A model generated the notes under the pieces. The model was given only the letters and a program-made list of their open reading frames with translations. It ran no database searches and was not told the DNA's origin. 64,000 bases of DNA from assembly GCF_024519465.1 (NCBI RefSeq), contig NZ_JALJRW010000002.1:186001-250000 (forward strand). The letters are read 5' to 3'. Made by a program: the position numbers and the translations under genes. Positions 43,138 to 52,103 of this stretch are shown in pieces; within the stretch, counting starts at the first letter, position 1, and the number at the start of each line of letters is the position of its first letter. Source of the stretch: Stenotrophomonas sp. Ste86. Its GTDB lineage: Bacteria > Pseudomonadota > Gammaproteobacteria > Xanthomonadales > Xanthomonadaceae.

Positions 43138-46100
43138 ATGCCGCAGTTTTTCATTGAGCGCCCGGTGTTTGCGTGGGTGCTGGCAATTTTCGTGGTGCTG
43201 GCCGGAGCGCTGGCCATTCCGCGCCTGGCGATCGAGCGCTATCCCAGCGTTGCGCCGCCCAGCATCAGCATCTATGCCAGCTATCCCGGCGCGTCGGCGC
43301 AGACCATGAACGATGCCGTGGTCGGGCTGATCGAGCGCGAGCTGTCCGGGGTCAAGCACCTGCTGTATTTCTCCTCGTCCACCGACACCTCGGGCGAGGC
43401 CTCCATTACCGCTACCTTCCGCCCGGGCACCGATCCGGAGCTGGCCCAGGTGGACGTACAGAACCGCATCAAGGCGATCGAATCGCGGCTGCCGCAGGCG
43501 GTGCGCCAGAACGGGCTTGGCGTGGAGGCCGCCGATTCGGGCTTCCTGATGCTGGTCGGGCTGCGCTCCACCGATGGCCGCCTGGACGAAGTGGCCCTGA
43601 GCGACTACATGGCGCGCAACATCGTCGAAGAACTGCGGCGCATCGACGGCGTGGGTCGCGTGCAGCTGTTCGGTGCCGAACGCGCCATGCGGATCTGGGT
43701 CGACCCGGCCCAGCTGGTGGCCTACCGCCTCACCCTGGGCGACCTGACCACCGCGATCAGCGAACAGAACGCGCAGATCGCCCCCGGCCGGGTCGGCGAT
43801 TCGCCGGCGCTGCCGGGCCAGCGGGTCACCATTCCCCTCACCGTGGAGGGCCAGCTGAGTACGCCGGAGGCGTTCGCGGCCATCGTGCTGCGCGCCAATC
43901 CGGACGGCTCCCGGGTGGTCATCGGTGATGTGGCCCGGGTCGAGCTGGGCGCGGAAAACTATGCGTGGTCCACACGCGAAAACGGCGCGCCGGCAACCGC
44001 CGCGGCCATCCAGTTGTCGCCCGGCGCCAACGCAGTGAAGGTGGCCGGCGCGGTGCGCGCGCGCATGGCCGAACTCGCGCCGACCCTGCCGGTGGGCATG
44101 GAGTCCACGGTGCCGTTCGACACCGCGCCATTCGTGGCGATCTCGATCCAGAAAGTGCTGATTACCCTCGTCGAGGCGATGGTGCTGGTGTTTGCGGTGA
44201 TGTACCTGTTCCTGCAGAACATCCGCTACACACTCATCCCGGCCATCGTGGCGCCGATCGCGCTGCTGGGCACCTTCGCGGTGATGCTGGCGGCGGGCTT
44301 CTCGATCAACGTGCTGACCATGTTCGGCATGGTGCTGGCGATTGGCATCATCGTCGACGATGCCATCGTGGTGGTGGAAGGCGTCGAGCGGATCATGGCC
44401 GAAGAAGGCCTGCCACCCCGCGAGGCCACCGCCAAGGCGATGAAGGAGCTCACCGGTGCGGTGGTCGGCATCACCCTGGTGCTGACCGCCGTGTTCATTC
44501 CCATGGCGCTCGCCGATGGTTCGGTGGGCGCGATCTACCGGCAGTTCAGCCTGGCCATGGCGGTATCGATCCTGTTCTCGGCGCTGCTCGCGCTGACCCT
44601 TACCCCCGCGCTGTGTGCCACGCTGCTCAAACCGAGCACGCGCGGCCACCATGGGCGAGGCGGCTTCTTCGGTGCGTTCAATCGCGGCATGGCGCGCATG
44701 ACCGACGGCTACCAGGGGCGGGTAGTGCGCATCCTGCAGCGCGGTGGGCGCAGCATGGCCGTGTTCGCCGCCCTCGTGGTGGCGTTGGGGATGGGTCTGC
44801 ACCTGCTGCCCGGCGCGTTCCTGCCCGAAGAGGACCAGGGCTACTTCATGACCTCCATCCAGCTGCCGGCCGATGCCACCGCCGAGCGCACCCTGGAGGT
44901 GATGCAACGCTACGAGGCGCACCTCGCCGCACGCCCGGGCATCGCCTCCAACCAGGCGATCATGGGCTACAGCTTCGCGGGGTCCGGGCCGAACGCGGCG
45001 ATGGCCTACACCATGCTCACCGAGTGGGACGCGCGCGCCGGTGCCACCGTGGCCGACGAGGTGGAACGTGCGCAGCAGGCCATGGCCGCCGCGCCGGAAG
45101 GCCAGGTGATCGTGGTGACCCCGCCGGCCATCGACAGCCTGGGCACCTCGTCCGGGTTCGACCTGCGCCTTCAGGCCCGTAGCGGCCAGAGCCCGGCGCA
45201 GCTTCAGGCGGCACAACAGCAGCTGCTGGCGCTGGCCGCCGCCAGCCCGCGGCTGCGCGACGTGCATGCCGAAGGCCTGCCAGCGGGCAGCACCGTGCGG
45301 TTGGAGATCGACCGACACAAGGCGCAGGCCATGGGCGTGGGCTTCAGTGCGATCAGTGACACGCTGTCGGCGGCGATGGGCTCGCAGTACGTCAACGATT
45401 TCCCCAATGCAGGCCGCCTGCAACAGGTGATCGTGCAGGCAGACGCACCGCACCGCATGCAGGTGGATGACGTGCTCAAGCTGCATGTGCGCAATGCCAA
45501 TGGCGGCATGGTGGCGTTGGCCGAGCTGGTCACCCCGGTGTGGTCGCAGACGCCCTTGCAGCTGGAGCGCTACCAGGGCTTCCCGTCGCTGAGCCTGTCC
45601 GGCAATGCGGCAGCGGGCGCGTCCAGCGGCCAGGCCATGGCCGAGATGGAGCGGCTGGCGCGGCAGTTGCCGGCCGGCTTCGCACTGGCCTGGACCGGGC
45701 AGTCGCTGCAGGAGCGCGCCTCCGGTGCGCAGGCGCCGTGGCTGATGCTGCTGTCGATGCTGGTGGTGTTCCTGGTGCTGGCCGCGCTGTATGAAAGCTG
45801 GTCGATCCCGGCGGCAGTGCTGCTGGTGGTGCCGCTGGGCCTGCTGGGCGCGGTGGCGGCCGTGCTGTTGCGCGGGTTGCCCAACGATGTGTTCTTCAAG
45901 GTCGGAATGATCACCGTGATCGGGCTGTCGGCCAAGAACGCGATCCTGATCGTGGAGTTTGCGCGCCAGCTGCAGTTGCAGGGGCATGGCCTGGTTGACG
46001 CGGCGATCGAGGCGGCACGGCTGCGGCTGCGCCCGATCCTGATGACGTCGCTGGCGTTCGCGCTTGGCGTGGTGCCGTTGATGCTGGCCACCGGCGCGTC

Positions 46101-46251
46101 GGCTGAAACCCAGCATGCGATCGGCACCGGGGTATTCGGCGGGATGCTGACCGCCACCGTGCTGGCGGTGTTCTTCGTGCCGCTGTTCTACGTACTGGTG
46201 CAGGGCGCACGCCGCTGGCGCTGGCCATGGCGGCAAGGCCGGGAGGAATGA
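43138..46251 (+). CDS. RND multidrug efflux pump inner-membrane subunit (SmeZ/AcrB-like)
   Basis: A 1037-residue HAE1-type transporter, 12 membrane segments with two large periplasmic loops. The N-terminus MPQFFIERPVFAWVLAIF is classic; motif GIIVDDAIVVVE in segment 4 holds the proton-relay Asp pair, and VIGLSAKNAILIVEFA in segment 10 holds the relay Lys. Drug specificity cannot be read off; SmeYZ exports aminoglycosides and others. GAGAGGAAG precedes the ATG. Outer-membrane channel gene absent from the window. Confidence 0.92.
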   Translation: MPQFFIERPVFAWVLAIFVVLAGALAIPRLAIERYPSVAPPSISIYASYPGASAQTMNDAVVGLIERELSGVKHLLYFSSSTDTSGEASITATFRPGTDPELAQVDVQNRIKAIESRLPQAVRQNGLGVEAADSGFLMLVGLRSTDGRLDEVALSDYMARNIVEELRRIDGVGRVQLFGAERAMRIWVDPAQLVAYRLTLGDLTTAISEQNAQIAPGRVGDSPALPGQRVTIPLTVEGQLSTPEAFAAIVLRANPDGSRVVIGDVARVELGAENYAWSTRENGAPATAAAIQLSPGANAVKVAGAVRARMAELAPTLPVGMESTVPFDTAPFVAISIQKVLITLVEAMVLVFAVMYLFLQNIRYTLIPAIVAPIALLGTFAVMLAAGFSINVLTMFGMVLAIGIIVDDAIVVVEGVERIMAEEGLPPREATAKAMKELTGAVVGITLVLTAVFIPMALADGSVGAIYRQFSLAMAVSILFSALLALTLTPALCATLLKPSTRGHHGRGGFFGAFNRGMARMTDGYQGRVVRILQRGGRSMAVFAALVVALGMGLHLLPGAFLPEEDQGYFMTSIQLPADATAERTLEVMQRYEAHLAARPGIASNQAIMGYSFAGSGPNAAMAYTMLTEWDARAGATVADEVERAQQAMAAAPEGQVIVVTPPAIDSLGTSSGFDLRLQARSGQSPAQLQAAQQQLLALAAASPRLRDVHAEGLPAGSTVRLEIDRHKAQAMGVGFSAISDTLSAAMGSQYVNDFPNAGRLQQVIVQADAPHRMQVDDVLKLHVRNANGGMVALAELVTPVWSQTPLQLERYQGFPSLSLSGNAAAGASSGQAMAEMERLARQLPAGFALAWTGQSLQERASGAQAPWLMLLSMLVVFLVLAALYESWSIPAAVLLVVPLGLLGAVAAVLLRGLPNDVFFKVGMITVIGLSAKNAILIVEFARQLQLQGHGLVDAAIEAARLRLRPILMTSLAFALGVVPLMLATGASAETQHAIGTGVFGGMLTATVLAVFFVPLFYVLVQGARRWRWPWRQGREE

Positions 46252-46252
46252 G

Positions 46253-46642
46253 ATGAGTACCACCGTGATTGATACCACCATCGCCACGGCCGAGGCACAG
46301 GTGCTGCAGCTGCTGTTGGCGCAGGACGTGGACGCACTGCAGGCCTGGCTGTCGCCCTCGTTGTTCTTCAGTGACGGGGCAGGGCAGTGGCTGGGCGCCC
46401 ATCCCTGCCTCACGGGGTGGTCAACCGGGCAGCTGCGGATCACCGCGCTCGAGCAGGCCGCAGTGGAGTCACTGGTGTGCGGGCAGCTGACCCTGGTATC
46501 CAGCGACGTGCGGCTGCGGTATGCCGACGCGGCCGGCGAACACGCGCGCGCGCTGCGCCTGCTGCGGGTGTGGGCAAGTGCATCGAACGCCGCCGGCGTG
46601 CACCTGCTGTCGATCGCACTGCTGCCGCCGCGCGCGGTCTGA
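46253..46642 (+). CDS. NTF2/SnoaL-like small protein
   Basis: A 129-residue protein whose length and pattern (TTIATAEAQVLQLLLAQDVD, ALQAWLSPSLFFSDGAGQW, then beta strands) fit the NTF2-like superfamily of ligand-binding or enzyme folds. It begins right after the RND stop, so it is probably the third gene of the efflux operon. No catalytic motif is obvious. A link with efflux is only contextual. Confidence 0.7.
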   Translation: MSTTVIDTTIATAEAQVLQLLLAQDVDALQAWLSPSLFFSDGAGQWLGAHPCLTGWSTGQLRITALEQAAVESLVCGQLTLVSSDVRLRYADAAGEHARALRLLRVWASASNAAGVHLLSIALLPPRAV

Positions 46643-46741
46643 ACCGATGCCGCAGCCCGTGGAGTCAGGGCTGCTTCACCTCCCGCAGCAGCCTGCGGGC
46701 TAGGATGTTTGGCTGATCGCAACAACCGCAAGGAGTCCAAC

Positions 46742-47476
46742 ATGCGTGCATCCCCATGGCTTTTGAGCCTGGCCATCGCGGCCGGACTGAGTGCCTGCCA
46801 GCCCGCGCAGCAGGGCGACGGCGCCGCGTCGGCAGGCGCTGCAAGCGAAGCACCGCCACCGCCGGCCGCCGCGACCACCGATGAGCGCAGCTATGCTTTC
46901 CAGTGCGGCGATGTGGCCGTGCACGCGACCTATCGCGGCCAGGATTCGGCCACGGTGGTGGTGGGCGAGCGGACCTATGCGATGTCTTCGGAGGTCGCCG
47001 CCTCCGGTGCCAAATACGGCGACGGGCAGGGCAACACGTTCTGGACCAAGGGCACCACCGAAGGCACGCTCAGCCTGAAGGGTGAGGCCGATCGCATCTG
47101 CACCGGCTCGGGCGAAGAAGGCGCGGCAGCGCCCGCGCCCGCCGCTGGAAGCACGGCCCATGCGGGCTTCCGCGCGACCGGCAACGAGCCCGGCTGGGTA
47201 GCCGAAGTCCCCGCGGGTGCAACGCCAAGCCTGCGCGTGGAAACCGACTACGGGCAGCGCACCTTCGAGATCCCCACCCCGACCCAAGGCAAGGATGGCT
47301 GGTCTGGCAAGGCCGCCGATGGCACCGATATCAAGCTGACCTTCCAGCGCACGGTCTGCCAGGACGACATGAGCGGGCAGACGTTCGGGACCACGGCGAT
47401 GCTGACCGTGGGCGCGCGGCAGTACCACGGCTGTGGGGATTTCGCCGGCGCGCCTGCGCTGGCGGCCAAGCCGTAA
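46742..47476 (+). CDS. MliC-type lysozyme inhibitor lipoprotein fused to a COG3650-like domain
   Basis: A 244-residue lipoprotein with lipobox Cys19 (GLSAC) and a low-complexity Ala/Gly/Pro linker. The first domain has the MliC pattern: YAFQCGDVAVHATYRGQDS, the SGAKYGDGQGNTFWTKG region and an end Cys (RICTGSG). The second domain begins GFRATGNEPGWVAEV and resembles COG3650/META-linked periplasmic domains, with paired Cys in VCQDDMSG and YHGCGDF. Inhibition of host or competitor C-type lysozyme is the likely role. AAGGAG lies before the ATG. Confidence 0.82.
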   Translation: MRASPWLLSLAIAAGLSACQPAQQGDGAASAGAASEAPPPPAAATTDERSYAFQCGDVAVHATYRGQDSATVVVGERTYAMSSEVAASGAKYGDGQGNTFWTKGTTEGTLSLKGEADRICTGSGEEGAAAPAPAAGSTAHAGFRATGNEPGWVAEVPAGATPSLRVETDYGQRTFEIPTPTQGKDGWSGKAADGTDIKLTFQRTVCQDDMSGQTFGTTAMLTVGARQYHGCGDFAGAPALAAKP

Positions 47477-47488
47477 CCGCTGGGCGGG

Positions 47489-48067
47489 TCAGCGCACGTC
47501 CTGCGGGCGGCAGTGATCCGGCGCGACGTCGGTGAACAGGTCGTAGCGGTTGCCCACGCCGATCAACGCCTCGCGCAGGGCGCAATCCGCATGGTGACGT
47601 TCGTACAGATCGGCGAAGATCCGTTCGCGGCCCTGGCAATAGCGTTTGTCGGCGGCCTCAAGCTCGACGCGACGTTCTTGGTCGTAGGCTTCTTCACCCG
47701 CGAAATGCTGGCAGGTGTTTTCGCGCTCAAGAAACGCGCGGACATCGGCGGGCATCGCGCAGTAGATGCGGATGTCGTCCACATCACCGATGTCGTTGGA
47801 TACCTCGCAGCCAGCGTTGGCGCGCGCGCGCTCGAGCTCGTCCAGATCCGGCATGCCGATGTTGGCGTCGGCCTCGATCAGCGGGTTTTCCGTCGCCGGC
47901 GATTGGGCCGGGATTTCCGGTGCGGCGACGGCCTCCTTGCCGACCGCGGGCGAGGCGGCATCCACCCCGTCCACAGTGCCGTCCGCTGCCCGCGGCGAAC
48001 ACGCCGCGAGCAGGGACAGGCAAGCCAGCAGGGCGATGCACTTAGTCGGCACGGCCGGCGAATTCAC
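47489..48067 (-). CDS. Lipoprotein of unknown function
   Basis: A 192-residue product with a lipoprotein signal (lipobox LAAC ending at Cys23), a ~40-residue acidic, Ala/Pro-rich linker and a cysteine-containing helical C-terminal half ([37 protein letters not shown]). I recognise no family. If the first ATG is used the gene overlaps efpL by 26 bp; an in-frame GTG at 48052 would shorten the overlap to 11 bp. Confidence 0.65.
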   Translation of the reverse strand: MNSPAVPTKCIALLACLSLLAACSPRAADGTVDGVDAASPAVGKEAVAAPEIPAQSPATENPLIEADANIGMPDLDELERARANAGCEVSNDIGDVDDIRIYCAMPADVRAFLERENTCQHFAGEEAYDQERRVELEAADKRYCQGRERIFADLYERHHADCALREALIGVGNRYDLFTDVAPDHCRPQDVR

Positions 48068-48608
48068 CGGTGGCGGTGTTGACCAGCACGCGTTCGCCGT
48101 TGGCGATGTACTCCGGCACCATGATCTCGATCCCGGTGCTGAGCTTGGCCGGCTTCGGACGCTTGGTGGCGGTGCCCCCCTTCATTTCCGGCGGGGTCTC
48201 GACCACTTCCAGCACCACACTGGTCGGCAGCTGCACGCCCACCGGGGTTTCGTCGATCACCTGCACGTAGATACCCGTCAGGCCGTCGGTGATGTAGCCG
48301 GCGTCATCGCCCAGCACGTCGGCATCGACCATGTACGGGGTGTAGTCCTCGTCGTCCAGGAATACGAACGCATCGCCGTCCTTGTAGGAATAGGTGGACT
48401 GGCGGCGCAGCAGCTCGACTTCCGGCAGGTTGTCGTCGGCGTCGAAGCTGGCATCGAGCTTGTTGCCGCCCGGCACGCTATACATGATGAAGCGGAAGCG
48501 GACATTGCCGCCGCGGCCCTGCGGCGAGCTGCGTTCGATGTCGCGGATCTGGTAGACGCCGTTGTTGTACTCGACGACGTTGCCTTTCTTGATGTCGTTG
48601 GCTTTCAT
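48042..48608 (-). CDS. efpL: EF-P paralogue EfpL (YeiP)
   Basis: Three-domain elongation factor P-like protein of 188 residues that relieves ribosome pausing at proline-rich motifs. The tip loop reads SPQGRGG; YeiP/EfpL has a comparable SPxxRG loop rather than the lysine of canonical EF-P, so no EpmA or rhamnosyl modification is expected. Other family marks are [38 protein letters not shown] and the final GRAD. It is cotranscribed with the lipoprotein gene below. Confidence 0.9.
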   Translation of the reverse strand: MKANDIKKGNVVEYNNGVYQIRDIERSSPQGRGGNVRFRFIMYSVPGGNKLDASFDADDNLPEVELLRRQSTYSYKDGDAFVFLDDEDYTPYMVDADVLGDDAGYITDGLTGIYVQVIDETPVGVQLPTSVVLEVVETPPEMKGGTATKRPKPAKLSTGIEIMVPEYIANGERVLVNTATGEFAGRAD

Positions 48609-48637
48609 GGACTGAAGGTCGGTTCGTGGGAGGTGGC

Positions 48638-48682
48638 GGGCACCATGCCGGGTGCCCTGCGGTGTCCGCCGCTACGGCGGAC
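48638..48682 (-). terminator. Two hairpins downstream of the SDR gene
   Basis: GGGCACC/GGTGCCC (48638-48657) and GTCCGCCG/CGGCGGAC (48664-48682) are two perfect stems between the SDR gene and efpL on the minus strand. Neither has a T tract, so termination is possible but weakly supported. Confidence 0.35.
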
Positions 48683-48686
48683 GTGC

Positions 48687-49457
48687 TTACTTGGGTGCCA
48701 GGCGCACCGCACCGTCCAGGCGGATGGTCTCGCCGTTGAGGTAGGTGTTGCCGAGGATATGGCCGACCAGGCCGGCGAAGTCGTCCGGCTTGCCCAGGCG
48801 CGGCGGGAACGGGATCGACGCGGCCAGTGATTCCTGCACGGCCGGCGGCATGCCATCGACCATCGGGGTCCAGAAGATGCCCGGGGCGATGGTCATCACG
48901 CGGATGCCGAAGCGCGACAGTTCGCGTGCCATCGGCAGGGTCATACTGACCACGCCGCCCTTGGACGCGGCATAGGCGGCCTGGCCGATCTGGCCTTCGT
49001 AGGCGGCGACGCTGGCGGTGTTGATGATCACCCCGCGCTCGCCGTCGTCGCCGGGCGTGTTGTGCTGCATGCGGTTGGCGGCGGCCTTGGCGACGTTGAA
49101 GCTGCCAACCAGGTTGACCATCACCGTGTTCTGGAAGCTGGCCAGTGGCATCGGGGCCTCTTTGCCCAGCACGCGCCCGGCGCCGAGGATGCCGGCGCAG
49201 CTGATCGCCGCATTGAGGCCGCCGAGGAAGTCGTGCGCGGCATCGATCTGCGCCGCCACGGCCGCTTCATCGCTCACATTGGTGGTGAAATAGCGGGCGT
49301 TGGCCTCGCCCAGTTCGGCCACGGCGGCCGCGCCCTTGTCGTCGTTGAGGTCGAACAGGGCGACTTTGGCGCCGTGTGCCACCAGGTACTGGGCCACGGA
49401 CAGGCCCAGGCCGGAGACGCCGCCGGTGATGACGGCGCGGACAGAAGACAGCTGCAT
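48687..49457 (-). CDS. Short-chain dehydrogenase, 3-hydroxyacyl-CoA dehydrogenase type II-like
   Basis: A 256-residue Rossmann protein with the NAD loop ITGGVSGLGLSVAQYL, NTASVAAYEGQIGQAAYAASK (the YxxxK catalytic pair, given here as AAYAASK), and substrate loop GIFWTPMVDGMPPAV. The whole resembles HSD17B10-type 3-hydroxyacyl-CoA dehydrogenases used in branched-chain amino acid breakdown. It lies on the same strand as the leucine-catabolism genes to its right. The ATG at 49457 is chosen; upstream frame starts from TTG. Confidence 0.85.
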   Translation of the reverse strand: MQLSSVRAVITGGVSGLGLSVAQYLVAHGAKVALFDLNDDKGAAAVAELGEANARYFTTNVSDEAAVAAQIDAAHDFLGGLNAAISCAGILGAGRVLGKEAPMPLASFQNTVMVNLVGSFNVAKAAANRMQHNTPGDDGERGVIINTASVAAYEGQIGQAAYAASKGGVVSMTLPMARELSRFGIRVMTIAPGIFWTPMVDGMPPAVQESLAASIPFPPRLGKPDDFAGLVGHILGNTYLNGETIRLDGAVRLAPK

Positions 49458-49535
49458 TGCGTGTTTCCGCTGGTTCAAGAACCGCCGATTCTAGCGGAAG
49501 CCGGCGCTGTCGCCGTTGTGCGCTGCGCGCGGCGC

Positions 49536-52103
49536 TCAGTGGCGCTGCGCCAGGCGCCGTGCGAACTCGTCCGGCGCCAGCCCGGGCGCAAACAGGAAGC
49601 CTTGGCCCACGGCCACTCCCAGCCCCTGCAGGAACTGCCGCTGCGGCTCCGATTCGATGCCTTCGGCGACCAGCCCCAGGCCCAGGCTGCGCGCAATGCC
49701 GCAGACCGCTTCGCACACCGCAACGTCCGAGCGGTTGCCGGGCACGCCCTCGACGAACAGCTGGCTGAGCTTGAGCCCGTGGATCGGCAGCCGGCGCAGG
49801 TAGTTGAGGGCGCTGTAGCCCTCGCCGAAATCGTCGATGGTCAGCAGCACGCCCATCTCGCGCAGGCGCGCGAAGGTCTGCAGGGTGTCCGGGGCATCCT
49901 CGATCAGCACCCGTTCGGTGAACTCCAGCTCCAGCGCGGTGCCGGGCAGGCCGAATTCGTCCAGCACCTGGCCCACGTTGCGGGCCAGGTCCTCGCCGAC
50001 GAACTGGCGGTAGGACACATTGACCGCCACCCGCACGATGCCCAGCCCGGCATCCTGCCACGTCCGCACCTGTCGGCACGCCTCGCGCAGCACCCACAAG
50101 CCTATCCGCACGATGTCGCCGGTGCTTTCGGCGTGCCCGATGAAGATGTCCGGGCGCAGCTCGCCCAGCTGCGAGTTGCGCCAGCGGATCAACGCTTCGG
50201 CGGCCACCAGCTGGCCGTTGTGCAGGTTGACCTGCGGCTGGTAGACCAGGTGGAACTCGTCATCGTCCAGCGCACGGTGCAGGCGGCTTTCGATCTGCAG
50301 CCGGTCGTTCTGGCGCTGCGCCAGTTCCGGGGAAAACACCTGCCAGCCGTTGCGGGTGCGGCGCTTGCAGTCGTACATGGCGATGTCTGCGTTCTGGATC
50401 AGCTGCTGCGGACGCAGCCCGTCCTGCGGCGCGCGCGCGATGCCGATGCTGGTGGTCACCGCGAACTCGTCGGCCCCGAAGCGGAATGGGGTGCTGAAGC
50501 CGCGGGTGATCGCCTCGGCCAGGCGCTCGGGCTGGTCGGCCTGGTCGCGGGTGTCGCAGATCACCAGGAACTCGTCGCCGCCAAAACGCGCCAGCAGGCC
50601 TTCGGTACCGATCGCGGTGGCGATGCGGCGGGTGGCATCGATCAGCAGTTCGTCGCCAGCGTTGTGACCGAGCAGGTCGTTGACGGTCTTGAAGCGGTCC
50701 AGGTCGATGTACAGCACCGCCACCTGGCAATGGGTGGGGTTGGCCATGCGCGTGGCCAGGTCGTTGAGCACCGCATCGCGGTTCATGATGCCGGTGAGCG
50801 GGTCGGTGCGGGCCTGGATGCGCAGGGTTTCCTCGGCCTGCTTGCGCGCGGTGATGTCCTGCACGGTGCCGGCGATGCGTGCGGCGTTGACGTCACCGGG
50901 CTCGGCCTCGCCGATCATGCGCACCCAGAACGAGTGCCCGTCGCCGCGCTGGCCCTGCAGTTCCAACTCGAACGGCACCTGCCGGTCGATCACGTCCAGC
51001 AGCGCCTGCTGCAGCTGCGAGCGATCATCCAGGCGCAGGCATTCCAGCAGGTGCGCCATGTCGGTGAGCGGCAGCGACTGGCCGAGGATGCGGCTGGCCT
51101 CGTCGGTCAGGTACAGGCGCTGCAGGCCGCGATCCCATTCCCAGCCGCCGATGTGCGCCAGCGACTGGGCGCGGTCGAACAGGGCGTTGTTGCGCTTGAG
51201 CTCGGTGATGTCGCTGAACAGCCCGAACACGTGGTCCGGGCAATCGCGGCCGGTGCCGAACACCGGCACGTTGGTGGTGGAGATCCAGATCATGCGCCCG
51301 CGCGGGCGGTGGTACAGCCCAACGATGGTGCTGCGGATGGTGCGCCCGGTGCGCAGCGACACCGCGGCCGGCCACTGCTCGCGGGTGAGCGGGTGGCCAT
51401 GTTCGTCCACGCAGATCCAGTCGTCCGGGGCCAGCATCGCCTGCAGGCTGCCACCGTTGCCGCCCATGCCGAGGATGCGATGCGCGGCCGGGTTGGCCGA
51501 GACCACGCGCAGGTGGGTATCGAACAGGACCACGCCCTTGTCGATGGATTCCATCAGCAACCGGTAGCGCGATTCGGCCTGCCAGCGGCTGCTGAGGTCA
51601 CGCGCCACCGCCACGATGCAGTGCTCGCCCTGGTGCTCGAAGCCGGCCGAATGCACTTCCACGGGGAAGCGGCTGCCATCGCCGCGCATGTTGGTCACCT
51701 CGATGACGTAGGTCTCATCGCGGCGCAGGGCTTCCCAGACCGGGTCGAGGTGATCGTTGGGCAGGTCCGGGTTCAACAGTTCGATCGGCTGGCCGACGAT
51801 CTCCTCGCGCGGCCGTCCGTAGGCGCGCACGCCGGCCTTGTTGAGGTCCAGCACCACGCCGGTTTGGCTGAGGATGCTGACCGGGTCGGGCACCGCGTCG
51901 AACAGCGCGGCGTAGCGGCGCAGCGCCAGCTGGCGCTCGTCCATGGCCTGGGTAAGGGCCTGCTGCACCTCGTGCAGCAGGCGGCGCAGGCCCTGTTCGT
52001 CCGGCGGCTGCGCCAGGGCGCGATCCAGGGCGGCCAGCGCGTGGACGTGGGCGGTGAGATGGTCACCGACCGCGACGTCCCTGCGCGGGCCGCTGCGGCT
52101 CAT
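49536..52103 (-). CDS. PAS-GGDEF-EAL cyclic-di-GMP protein
   Basis: An 855-residue soluble signalling protein: three PAS-type sensor segments (about residues 60-175, 180-310, 315-425), a diguanylate cyclase domain with intact RFGGDEFLV and no clear RxxD inhibitory site, and a phosphodiesterase domain with AAEALIRWRN, VNVSYRQF, ELEFTERVL, IDDFGEGYSAL (usually FGTGYSSL), LKLSQLFV and VAEGIES. Both enzymatic cores look intact, so it could make or break c-di-GMP. No membrane segment. Overlaps the HMG-CoA lyase gene by 4 bp, an odd partner. Confidence 0.92.
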   Translation of the reverse strand: MSRSGPRRDVAVGDHLTAHVHALAALDRALAQPPDEQGLRRLLHEVQQALTQAMDERQLALRRYAALFDAVPDPVSILSQTGVVLDLNKAGVRAYGRPREEIVGQPIELLNPDLPNDHLDPVWEALRRDETYVIEVTNMRGDGSRFPVEVHSAGFEHQGEHCIVAVARDLSSRWQAESRYRLLMESIDKGVVLFDTHLRVVSANPAAHRILGMGGNGGSLQAMLAPDDWICVDEHGHPLTREQWPAAVSLRTGRTIRSTIVGLYHRPRGRMIWISTTNVPVFGTGRDCPDHVFGLFSDITELKRNNALFDRAQSLAHIGGWEWDRGLQRLYLTDEASRILGQSLPLTDMAHLLECLRLDDRSQLQQALLDVIDRQVPFELELQGQRGDGHSFWVRMIGEAEPGDVNAARIAGTVQDITARKQAEETLRIQARTDPLTGIMNRDAVLNDLATRMANPTHCQVAVLYIDLDRFKTVNDLLGHNAGDELLIDATRRIATAIGTEGLLARFGGDEFLVICDTRDQADQPERLAEAITRGFSTPFRFGADEFAVTTSIGIARAPQDGLRPQQLIQNADIAMYDCKRRTRNGWQVFSPELAQRQNDRLQIESRLHRALDDDEFHLVYQPQVNLHNGQLVAAEALIRWRNSQLGELRPDIFIGHAESTGDIVRIGLWVLREACRQVRTWQDAGLGIVRVAVNVSYRQFVGEDLARNVGQVLDEFGLPGTALELEFTERVLIEDAPDTLQTFARLREMGVLLTIDDFGEGYSALNYLRRLPIHGLKLSQLFVEGVPGNRSDVAVCEAVCGIARSLGLGLVAEGIESEPQRQFLQGLGVAVGQGFLFAPGLAPDEFARRLAQRH

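Noticed and set aside
42544..46878. A 1444-residue open frame antisense to the efflux pump gene
   Set aside because: It lies opposite a clear RND gene and is rich in His, Arg, Gly and Gln, the usual look of an antisense shadow in G+C-rich DNA. No domain is recognisable.
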